Origin: Lentisphaeria bacterium
GTDB taxonomy: Bacteria; Verrucomicrobiota; Lentisphaeria; Oligosphaerales; Oligosphaeraceae
Length of the DNA stretch: 20,287 nt
Assembly (NCBI GenBank): GCA_016302725.1
Contig: JAEDNB010000016.1
Coordinates: 1-20,287 of the forward strand
Direction of reading: 5' to 3'
A program made the position numbers and the translations under genes. Position 1 is the first letter of the stretch; each line of letters starts with the position of its first letter. Under the pieces are notes generated by a model. That model did no database searches and was not told the DNA's origin. It worked only from the letters and a program-made list of their open reading frames with translations. Of the stretch, positions 1 through 5,244 are shown one piece after another.

Positions 1-107
1 TGGACCACTTCCCCCAGACCGCCTCCGGAAAGATCCAGAAGTTCAAACTCCGGGAGTGGGCGAAGGAACTCCTGGGCCTGGCCCCCGCCGCCCCCGCAGG
101 GAAATAG
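1..107 (+). CDS. C-terminal end of an acyl-CoA synthetase / AMP-binding ligase (partial)
   Basis: Only the last 34 codons are present, read in the frame starting at base 3 and ending with TAG at 105-107. The peptide contains TASGKIQKFKLRE, which matches the A10 motif at the end of ANL-superfamily adenylating enzymes, especially fatty-acyl-CoA synthetases, where the motif is T-x-S/T-GKIQK-x-x-LRE. The Lys in SGKIQK is the residue that acts in the adenylation half-reaction, in which carboxylate and ATP give acyl-AMP before thioesterification with CoA. After the motif comes a short Ala/Pro-rich tail ending in GK. The substrate cannot be judged because the rest of the gene lies upstream of the window. 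A non-ribosomal-peptide-type adenylation domain is less likely, since IQKFKLRE is typical of acyl-CoA ligases. Confidence 0.75.
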   Translation, partial: DHFPQTASGKIQKFKLREWAKELLGLAPAAPAGK

Positions 108-431
108 GCCGGACAGACGAAACGGCGAAAAGGGGCGCGCCTCCTGGGGGGGGGAGGCGCACCGGCTTTGCCCTCTTCCGGCTCCCCCCTCTATCCGGGC
201 AACAGCCCGCTGTATCCCGCATGGATGAACTCTTCGCCCTCCGCGACACCATGTCTTCCCCCCCTTGGGGGAGCAGGGTGGGATTGCGCCCAGGGCGGAG
301 GCGTGCTTGTCCCTTCTGGACAGGCTTTCCCGGGATGAGGGCGGGATGGATGTTTTTCCCTGCGGCGAGGGACGCTTCCCCGTGCCGCAAGCATAAATCA
401 TGCCTCCCCCAGGCGGGGGGCAAGGAACCCC
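108..431. other. Noncoding stretch with G/C-run hairpins
   Basis: These 324 bases hold no convincing gene. Directly downstream of the acyl-CoA ligase stop is a perfect 8-bp inverted repeat, GCGCCTCC at 137-144 and GGAGGCGC at 153-160, with a loop of T and seven G. It could end the upstream transcript, but no T-tract follows. A second C-run/G-run pair lies around 259-272, and a third around 403-420. Open frames across the stretch are compositionally biased and look like no protein I know. I see no riboswitch that I can name and no clear promoter. Confidence 0.5.
137..160 (+). terminator. GC-rich hairpin after the acyl-CoA ligase gene
   Basis: A perfect 8-bp stem (GCGCCTCC / GGAGGCGC) with an 8-nt G-rich loop starts 30 bases after the stop codon. 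The position suggests a transcription end or mRNA-stabilising hairpin. No run of T follows, so intrinsic termination is uncertain. Confidence 0.3.
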
Positions 432-1691
432 ATGGGGCGGGGACGCCGCCCTGCCAAGGAAGTCATGTTGAGCGAGAAGGTCATCCGGAAGGAGGTGCCG
501 GTGAAGGCAGTCACCCCAAAGGACGGGGCGCACTATTTCTTCGGGTATTTTGACAAGTTCCAGTTTGATTCCACGGATACCCTGCTGCTGGGGAACCGGG
601 TGGACTTTACGGGCCGACAGCCCCGCTTCGGCGAGAAAAACACGGTGGGCGTCATCGACCCCGGAAAGGCCACCTTCGAACCCCTGGCACAGACCCTGGC
701 CTGGAATTGGCAGCAGGGCTCCATGCTCCAGTGGTTCTCGGACCGGGAGGTCATCTTCAACGATGTGGAGGACGGACAGTATGTCGCCCGTATCCTGGAT
801 ATCCACTCCGGCAGGAGCCGCACTCTCTGCCGACCCATCTACTGCCTCTCCCCCGACCGCCACTACGCCCTCAGCATCAATTTCCAAAGGCTGGGACGCG
901 AACGCCCCGGATACGGATACGAGGGACTGGAGGACCCCGGCATCGATTTCGCACACCCGGAGGACGACGGCATCTTCCTGCTCGACCTGGAAAAAAACTC
1001 CGCCAGGCTCATCCTCTCCGTGGACCAGGTGGTGAAGGCATACCCCAGGGACGGCATGTGGAATACTCCCAGCTGGTTCAACCACCTCCTCTTCAACCCC
1101 ACAGGAACACGCTTCGCCTTCTTCCACCGCTGGCGCACATGGAAGGATAATGTCCGACGCCATCTCACCCATATGTTCACCGCAAACCTGGACGGGTCGG
1201 ACCTCTTCCCCCTTAACCTGGAGGACATGAGCAGCCACTACGCCTGGATCAACGACCGGGAGGTCATCAACTTCTCCAACCGCTTCCGACGGGTACGGGG
1301 CGTCCGCACCAACGAACCCAATTGGCAATACTACCGATACCACGACCAGACTGACCAGGTGGAGGTGGTCGCCGAAGACTATTTCCCCGGGGATGGACAT
1401 TGCCTCGCCTCCCCAAACCAGCAGTGGATGGTCACCGATTCCTACCCCGAGGCAGACCCCCAATATGCCAGAAATCTCTTCCTCTACCACTTCCCCTCAC
1501 GGCAGGGATACCAGGTGGGCTCCTTCTGGGCAGACCCCCTGTACCCCACCCCCACACGATGCGACCTCCATTCCCGTTGGTCCCATGACGGCAGGTGTCT
1601 CACCTTCGACTCCATCCACGAAAAGGACGAAAACGGACGGGGGCGACGACGCATCTACCTGGCGGATGTCTCTGCCATCGTGGACCCTTGA
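432..1691 (+). CDS. Predicted beta-propeller protein, TolB / oligogalacturonate-lyase-like, function unknown
   Basis: The reading frame gives 419 residues from ATG 432, or 408 from ATG 465. Both starts have a plausible ribosome site: AAGGA at 422-426 for the first and AAGGA at 456-460 for the second. The 465 start (MLSEKVIRKEVPVK) drops an Arg-rich extension and seems the better choice, but this is not settled. The protein has no signal peptide. It consists of repeated blade-like segments with Asp-box-like turns, for example CLSPDRHYALSINF, LFNPTGTRFAFFHRW, CLASPNQQWMVTDSYP and HSRWSHDGRCLTFDS. Such strand-turn-strand units occur in WD40-like (PD40/TolB) and oligogalacturonate-lyase propellers. 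I cannot assign a catalytic site or substrate. No neighbour explains its role: the upstream gene is an acyl-CoA ligase and downstream is the composite repeat, which begins one base after the TGA. Confidence 0.7.
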   Translation: MGRGRRPAKEVMLSEKVIRKEVPVKAVTPKDGAHYFFGYFDKFQFDSTDTLLLGNRVDFTGRQPRFGEKNTVGVIDPGKATFEPLAQTLAWNWQQGSMLQWFSDREVIFNDVEDGQYVARILDIHSGRSRTLCRPIYCLSPDRHYALSINFQRLGRERPGYGYEGLEDPGIDFAHPEDDGIFLLDLEKNSARLILSVDQVVKAYPRDGMWNTPSWFNHLLFNPTGTRFAFFHRWRTWKDNVRRHLTHMFTANLDGSDLFPLNLEDMSSHYAWINDREVINFSNRFRRVRGVRTNEPNWQYYRYHDQTDQVEVVAEDYFPGDGHCLASPNQQWMVTDSYPEADPQYARNLFLYHFPSRQGYQVGSFWADPLYPTPTRCDLHSRWSHDGRCLTFDSIHEKDENGRGRRRIYLADVSAIVDP

Positions 1692-1693
1692 AC

Positions 1694-1733
1694 GCTGACG
1701 CGAAAACACGGAGGCTGACGCGAAAACACGGAG
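1694..1733 (+). repeat. Two tandem 20-bp units opening the left arm of copy 1
   Basis: GCTGACGCGAAAACACGGAG occurs at 1694-1713 and again, identically, at 1714-1733. Copy 2 opens in a similar way, with GAAACACGG at 19840-19848 and 19858-19866, an 18-bp spacing. The left arm therefore seems to start with two iterations of a GAAAACACGG-type module in both copies. Confidence 0.9.
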
Positions 1734-1743
1734 GGCACGGAAA

Positions 1744-1761
1744 CGCCCGGCAAGCCGGGCG
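1744..1761 (+). repeat. Small palindrome inside the left arm of copy 1
   Basis: CGCCCGGC / GCCGGGCG form a perfect 8-bp inverted repeat with AA between them. It sits between a CACGGAA and a CACGGAG module. At the equivalent place copy 2 has a different palindrome, GCGCC-TGC-GGCGC (19879-19891). The right arm of copy 1 carries GCGCC-GGA-GGCGC twice. Sequence differs but the palindromic character at this junction is kept. Confidence 0.8.
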
Positions 1762-1791
1762 CACGGAGAGACGGAAGGGGCGGGGTGGCGT

Positions 1792-1921
1792 CAGGCGCGT
1801 CGCGCCTGCCTTGCGCCTTCGCAGGGGGGGATGTCGGGGAAGGAAATGCCCTGGCGGGCACCCCCTCCCCCGACACCCCCTCCCTGCGACGTCGCGTCAT
1901 CGCCGGGCTTCCCCGGCGATG
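1792..1921 (+). repeat. Central hairpin cluster of copy 1
   Basis: Three inverted repeats follow one another. The first is CAGGCGC (1792-1798) with GCGCCTG (1802-1808). The second is a long stem: TCGCAGGG (1819-1826) with CCCTGCGA (1882-1889), continued by a four-pair G/C run and by TGTCGGGG (1832-1839) with CCCCGACA (1868-1875). The third is CATCGCCGGG (1898-1907) with CCCGGCGATG (1912-1921) and a CTTC loop. All three have counterparts in copy 2 at 19924-19940, 19945-20023 and 20026-20049, with base differences that mostly preserve pairing. Confidence 0.8.
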
Positions 1922-2030
1922 CCCCCGCCTTTCCGGCATTCGGTTCCTGGAAGGCCCCCAGGCCGACAGAGGCCCTTCGCCTTCGAATGGAATGGCATCC
2001 TCCTGTTGAGGTAAATCCTTTGTATTTATA

Positions 2031-2066
2031 AGACTTTCTAGACTTTCTAGACTTTCTAGACTTTCT
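2031..2066 (+). repeat. Tandem array, 4 x 9 bp (AGACTTTCT)
   Basis: Four perfect units of AGACTTTCT are followed by a partial unit, AGA. The array sits between two blocks that are conserved in the other copy of the element. In copy 2 the same slot holds an unrelated-length unit, GATAACTA, seven times. Both arrays carry the pentamer CTAGA once per period. Confidence 0.95.
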
Positions 2067-2093
2067 AGAATCAAATTAAGCAATAACATAATG
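2067..2093 (+). repeat. AT-rich conserved block of the element, copy 1
   Basis: AGAATCAAATTAAGCA followed by ATAACATAATG matches copy 2 (20216-20242) at 26 of 27 positions. It is strikingly AT-rich for this GC-rich window. Strong conservation next to hypervariable arrays suggests a protein-binding or structural role. The terminal ATG opens a 56-codon frame that copy 2 does not keep. Confidence 0.85.
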
Positions 2094-2101
2094 AAAAACC
2101 T

Positions 2102-2130
2102 GGTTGGTCCATGCGGAGCATGGGCCAACC
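2102..2130 (+). repeat. Terminal hairpin of copy 1
   Basis: A 13-bp stem, 2102-2114 with 2118-2130, has one T-G wobble (2108 with 2124) and a GGA loop. Compared with the copy 2 hairpin (20252-20281), three base pairs differ and all stay paired: 2103-2129 G-C becomes T-A, 2104-2128 T-A becomes C-G, and 2108-2124 T-G becomes G-C. CTCCGTG modules, not a T-tract, follow, so it is not a standard terminator. Confidence 0.85.
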
Positions 2131-2278
2131 CTCCGTGCCTTCCGTGCGCGCCGGAGGCGCCTTCCGTGCTCTCCGTGTTAACCACCTCCGTGCCTTCCGT
2201 GCGCGCCGGAGGCGCCTTCCGTGCTCTCCGTGTTAACCACCTCCGTGCCCTCCGTGTATAGCGGCAGCGCCTCCGTGT
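2131..2278 (+). repeat. Right arm of copy 1 with a 55-bp perfect tandem duplication
   Basis: Unit 1 (2131-2185) and unit 2 (2186-2240) are identical over 55 bp, and a divergent partial third unit runs 2241-2278. Each full unit alternates CTCCGTG and CTTCCGTG modules around a small palindrome, GCGCC-GGA-GGCGC, and ends in GTGTTAACCAC. The CTCCGTG module is the reverse complement of the CACGGAG module of the left arm. The exact identity of the two units points to a recent duplication. Confidence 0.93.
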
Positions 2279-2421
2279 AAAAATCCATTTAGAACAGATA
2301 TTTTGGACAATTCCGGGCATGGACTGCGGGATTTCGCCTATATTATGACAACTCGCCCGGGGGAGGGGGCTTTGGGTGCGTTTTCTTTTCCCCTTGCGCG
2401 TGTGTCGGTTCCGGTGTTTTC

Positions 2422-2438
2422 CCGGGGCCTGGCCCCGG
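2422..2438 (+). promoter_or_regulatory. Leader hairpin upstream of the PurF-like gene
   Basis: CCGGGG (2422-2427) and CCCCGG (2433-2438) pair around CCTGG, about 42 bases before the start codon and after a T-rich run. It may influence leader folding or transcript stability. A TATATTAT box at 2339-2346 is the best -10 candidate in this leader, but no good -35 lies at the right distance. Confidence 0.3.
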
Positions 2439-2480
2439 CGCGCTTCCCTCTTCCCGTCACCTTTAGGAGTTGCATTCCCC

Positions 2481-3896
2481 ATGGGCGGATTTTTTGGCTG
2501 TACTTCCAAGACCTCCTGCGTCGCAGACATCTTCTACGGGGCGGACTACCATTCGCACCTGGGGAACATCCGGGGGGGGCTTCTGGTCTACGGGGAGAAC
2601 GGCTTCCAGCGCTTCATCCACGACATCCGCAAGGACCCCTTCCGCTCCAAGTTCGAGCAGCACCTGGACGGCATGTCCGGCTGCCTGGGGATTGGGAGCG
2701 TATCGGACACCGACCCCCAGCCCCTGAACGTGGCGGGGGAGTTCGGGGTCTTCGGCATCACCATGGTGGGGCTCATCCGGAACCAGGAGGCCCTCCAGAA
2801 GGAACTTTTCCGGGGCGGGGTGCACTTCTCCGAACTGGTCCAGGGCAGGATTGGCCCCACGGAGATTGCGGCGGCGTTGATTGCCACCAAGCCCACGGTC
2901 CGGGAGGGGCTCTTGGAGATGCAGGAGCGGATCCAGGGCTCCTGCAGCGCCCTGGTCCTGACCCCCGAGGGCGTCTATGCCTGTCGGGACAAGATGGGGC
3001 GCACCCCCGTGGTGATTGGGCAGAAGGAGGACGGCAGCCTGGCGGCCTCCCTGGAGTCCTGCGCCCTCCACAACCTGGGCTACCGCATCCTGCGGTGGCT
3101 GGGGCCAGGGGAGGCGGTCCTCCTGGAGAAGGCCACCCTTTCCGTGGTGCCCGTGCTGCCTCCCCGGAAAACCTGCCGCATGTGCGCCTTCATGTGGATT
3201 TACTATGGCTTCCCCGCCTCCTCCTATGACGGCGTCAACGTGGAGGAGACCCGCTACCGCTGCGGGGCGGCCCTGGCCGCCCAGGACCGGGGGCTTGAGG
3301 TGGACTCCGTGGCGGGGGTGCCGGATTCCGGCACCGCCCACGCCCTGGGATACGCCACCGCCACCCATCTCCCCTACCGCCGTTCCTTCGTCAAATACAC
3401 CCCCACCTGGCCCCGGAGCTTCATCTCCGATTCCCAGACCACCCGCCTCCATGTGGCGAAGATGAAACTCCTGCCCATCCAGGATTTCATCCGGGGGCAG
3501 CGCCTCCTCTTCTGCGAGGACTCCATCGTCCGCGGCACCCAGTTGAAGGATACCTTCGCACGCCTCCCGGAGTGGGGCGCCAAGGAAGTCCACGTGCGGG
3601 CGGCATGCCCCCCCATCCTCTTCGGATGCCCCTATTTGAACTTCTCCCCCTCCCGGGGACCGCTGGAACTCATCGCCCGCAGGGCCGTCCACAAGCTGGA
3701 GGAGGGACGGGAGGACGAGGCGCACCTGGAGGAGTATGCGGACGCCTCCACGGAAAAATACCGGCGCATGGTGGAGCTGATCCGCCAGGAGATGGGCTTC
3801 ACCACCCTGAAATACCAGACCCTGGAGGATACCCTGAAAGCCATTGGGCTGCCCCCAGGGGGGCTGTGCACCTACTGCTGGAACGGAAAGGAGTGA
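2481..3896 (+). CDS. PurF-like amidophosphoribosyltransferase without the glutaminase nucleophile
   Basis: From ATG 2481 (AGGAG at 2465-2469) the protein has 471 residues and starts MGGFFGCTSKTSC. The family makes 5-phosphoribosylamine from PRPP and glutamine, the first step of purine synthesis. The phosphoribosyltransferase half looks intact: VPDSGTAHALGYA, the PRPP loop FCEDSIVRGTQ (Glu346, Asp347), and a GLCTYCW ending. The N-terminal Ntn-hydrolase half does not look active for glutamine. In PurF the nucleophilic Cys opens the CGVFG motif, but here that motif is GGFFG, so Gly2 takes its place. The NGN motif of the glutaminase site is not visible either. Cys7 lies six residues too far along to substitute simply. 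The enzyme may use ammonia or have another role. It lies between the repeat and the V-ATPase operon; a longer frame from 2376 has no convincing support. Confidence 0.8.
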   Translation: MGGFFGCTSKTSCVADIFYGADYHSHLGNIRGGLLVYGENGFQRFIHDIRKDPFRSKFEQHLDGMSGCLGIGSVSDTDPQPLNVAGEFGVFGITMVGLIRNQEALQKELFRGGVHFSELVQGRIGPTEIAAALIATKPTVREGLLEMQERIQGSCSALVLTPEGVYACRDKMGRTPVVIGQKEDGSLAASLESCALHNLGYRILRWLGPGEAVLLEKATLSVVPVLPPRKTCRMCAFMWIYYGFPASSYDGVNVEETRYRCGAALAAQDRGLEVDSVAGVPDSGTAHALGYATATHLPYRRSFVKYTPTWPRSFISDSQTTRLHVAKMKLLPIQDFIRGQRLLFCEDSIVRGTQLKDTFARLPEWGAKEVHVRAACPPILFGCPYLNFSPSRGPLELIARRAVHKLEEGREDEAHLEEYADASTEKYRRMVELIRQEMGFTTLKYQTLEDTLKAIGLPPGGLCTYCWNGKE

Positions 3897-3923
3897 CCCC
3901 CTCCCTTCCCAAAAACCCGTCAA

Positions 3924-3965
3924 CCCGCCTGGAGAACCCTCCAGGGGCGCGGGGAACCCTTTTTT
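3924..3965 (+). terminator. Candidate terminator between the PurF-like gene and the V-ATPase operon
   Basis: CCTGGAG (3928-3934) pairs with CTCCAGG (3939-3945) around AACC. Outer CCCGC (3924-3928) can pair alternatively with GCGGG (3949-3953). A run of six T follows at 3960-3965. The gap between stem and T-run is longer than in a textbook intrinsic terminator, so this is tentative. It is the only stem plus T-run I found between genes in this window. Confidence 0.45.
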
Positions 3966-4008
3966 GCATCGAACCCAACGCATCTGTTTGAAGGAGAGAC
4001 ATACCATT

Positions 4009-4614
4009 ATGGCAGACGAACTGCAGGCATTGCTGGAGCGGCTGGACAAGGAGGGCGTCCAGAAGGGCGAGGAGGAACGCCGTCGCCTGGTGGCCCAGGG
4101 CGAGGCCCAGGCCCAGGAAATTGTGCGCCAGGCGAGGGAGAAGGCGGAGTCCATGGTCTCCCAGGCGGAGGCCGAGTGCCAGACCCTGCGCCAGAAGGCC
4201 GAGGAGTCCATCCGCCAGAGCGGACGCCAGGTCCTCCTGCAGGTGCGCCAGGAACTCAAGGAACGGGTGGAGGGCGCCGTGCGCACCCTCCTCAAGGCGG
4301 AACTGAAGCCCGGCACCGTGGGGAAAATCGTGGGACAGCTCTGTGAAAACTACCTCCGGGAGGCCGGACGCCAGGACGACCTGGAAATCCTGGTGCCCCA
4401 GGAGGGGCGGCAGGAACTGGAGGAGGCCGTCCGCGCCTCCCTGGCGGCGGACCTGCTCCAGCGCGTCTCCCTCAAGCCCGACAAGCGCCTCTCCGGCGGC
4501 TTCCAGGTCACCGTGAAGGGGGAACAGGTGGTCTACGACTTCACCGACGAGGCCCTGGCCGAGGCCATCGCCGCCCATCTCTCCCCCGCCCTGGGCGCCC
4601 TGATCGCCCCCTGA
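4009..4614 (+). CDS. atpE: V-type ATP synthase/ATPase subunit E
   Basis: This is the peripheral-stalk E subunit, which with G/H-type helices holds the A3B3 head still while the rotor turns. It has 201 residues, the usual size. The first ~115 residues form one long, charged Glu/Gln/Arg/Ala-rich helix (LVAQGEAQAQEIVRQAREKA), and the C-terminal part is a compact domain ending in the motif LSGGFQVTVKGEQVVYDFT, which is characteristic of the family. The start at 4009 is well supported by AAGGAGAG at 3991-3998. It opens the V-ATPase operon, and the next gene starts 7 bases after its stop. No separate G/H-type partner is seen in the operon. Confidence 0.92.
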   Translation: MADELQALLERLDKEGVQKGEEERRRLVAQGEAQAQEIVRQAREKAESMVSQAEAECQTLRQKAEESIRQSGRQVLLQVRQELKERVEGAVRTLLKAELKPGTVGKIVGQLCENYLREAGRQDDLEILVPQEGRQELEEAVRASLAADLLQRVSLKPDKRLSGGFQVTVKGEQVVYDFTDEALAEAIAAHLSPALGALIAP

Positions 4615-4621
4615 CACCCCC

Positions 4622-5194
4622 ATGGCCAGCGATTTCATCTACATCCTCTCCTCCCTTCCCCTCCTGAGACTCTCCGGGGAGGGGGCCGCCGACTACGGCG
4701 CCTTCCTGGAGTCCTGCGGGGGAATGCTCTCCCCCAGGGAGCGGAAAACCCTGGAGGAACTGACCCTCCAGCCCCTCCCCGGGACTCCCCGGGAGGAACC
4801 CGTCCTGCGCCAGTGGGACCAGTGGCTCTCCACCATGCGCCAGGTCGCCGCCCTGTGGCGCGCCGCCCGGACGCGCCGGGAGGCCTCCCCCAGCTGGAGG
4901 CCACGCCGGGAGGAATGCCCGGGGGACGTGCGGCGGCTGGAGGCCATCCTGGCCATGGAGGGACTGGCCGCCAAGCAGGAGGCCTGGGAGGCGCTCCAAT
5001 GGAGCCGCCTGGAGGAACTCTCCCGGGAACACGCCTTCGACTTCCCCTCCCTCCTGCTCTACGCCCTGAAACTCCGGCTGCTGGAGCAACGCGCCCGCCG
5101 CACCCTGGAGGCGGGAACCCAGGCCTTTGAGGAGGCCGTCGCCTCCCGCCTGGAGGAGGCCGCCCGCGGACGGGTGTCCGCCGAGGAACAATAA
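4622..5194 (+). CDS. DUF2764 family protein, V-ATPase-operon-associated
   Basis: A 190-residue soluble, mostly helical protein that starts MASDFIYILSSLPLL. This N-terminus (Y-x-x-x-SSLP-x-L) and its place between subunits E and A match the DUF2764 family known from chlamydial and spirochaetal V-ATPase operons. Its biochemical role is not established to my knowledge. The operon has no recognisable subunit C or F, so it could replace a central-stalk component; that is inference. There is no Shine-Dalgarno sequence before ATG 4622, but the atpE stop is only 7 bases upstream, so translation is probably coupled. The C-terminal third is Leu/Glu/Arg-rich (LLEQRARRTLEAGTQAFEEA) and likely forms a long helix or coiled coil. 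Confidence 0.85.
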   Translation: MASDFIYILSSLPLLRLSGEGAADYGAFLESCGGMLSPRERKTLEELTLQPLPGTPREEPVLRQWDQWLSTMRQVAALWRAARTRREASPSWRPRREECPGDVRRLEAILAMEGLAAKQEAWEALQWSRLEELSREHAFDFPSLLLYALKLRLLEQRARRTLEAGTQAFEEAVASRLEEAARGRVSAEEQ

Positions 5195-5244
5195 GCGGGG
5201 GAACCCATTTCATCACACGGAAACCGGCAAGGATTACGGCAACA

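Larger units (their letters stand above)
1692..2278 (+). repeat. Composite structured repeat element, copy 1 (complete)
   Basis: This element of about 587 bp begins directly after the stop at 1691 and recurs at 19841-20287. Blocks in order: a left arm of CACGGAG/CACGGAA modules (1694-1780); hairpins at 1792-1808, 1819-1889 and 1898-1921; a nearly invariant block (1939-1988); CCTTTGTATTTA (2017-2028); a 9-bp tandem array (2031-2066); an AT-rich conserved block (2067-2093); a terminal hairpin (2102-2130); and a right arm of CTCCGTG/CTTCCGTG modules (2131-2278). The right arm is the reverse complement of the left-arm motif, so the element is bounded by degenerate inverted repeats. No reading frame is kept between the two copies. 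It resembles a non-autonomous mobile element or a structured RNA. I recognise no named family. Confidence 0.85.

Noticed and set aside
1785..2031. Plus-strand frames in both repeat copies with similar translations (MASGA-RLPCA starts; later similar segments in shifted frames)
   Set aside because: Similarity appears in several frames at once and indels shift the frame between copies, which shows DNA-level rather than protein-level conservation.
2031..2066. CRISPR-like array
   Set aside because: Units are directly adjacent with no spacers, and 8-9 bp is far too short for CRISPR repeats. No cas genes are present.
2091..2261. 56-codon frame starting at the ATG that ends the AT-rich block
   Set aside because: Copy 2 starts at the equivalent ATG but encodes an unrelated peptide, and the DNA covaries as a hairpin instead. 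No ribosome site precedes it.
2302..2346. Promoter for the PurF-like gene (TTGGAC and TATATTAT)
   Set aside because: The two boxes are more than 30 bases apart, and no adequate -35 lies 16-18 bases before the -10-like box.
2376..2480. N-terminal extension of the PurF-like protein (35 codons)
   Set aside because: The family start aligns with MGGFFG at 2481, which has AGGAG upstream. The extension is Arg/Pro/Phe-rich and unlike a PurF propeptide.
1655..2530. Long minus-strand open frame (291 codons) across repeat copy 1
   Set aside because: It spans low-complexity tandem repeats and palindromes, is not kept open across copy 2, and runs into the flanking genes. Lack of stops is expected from high GC.
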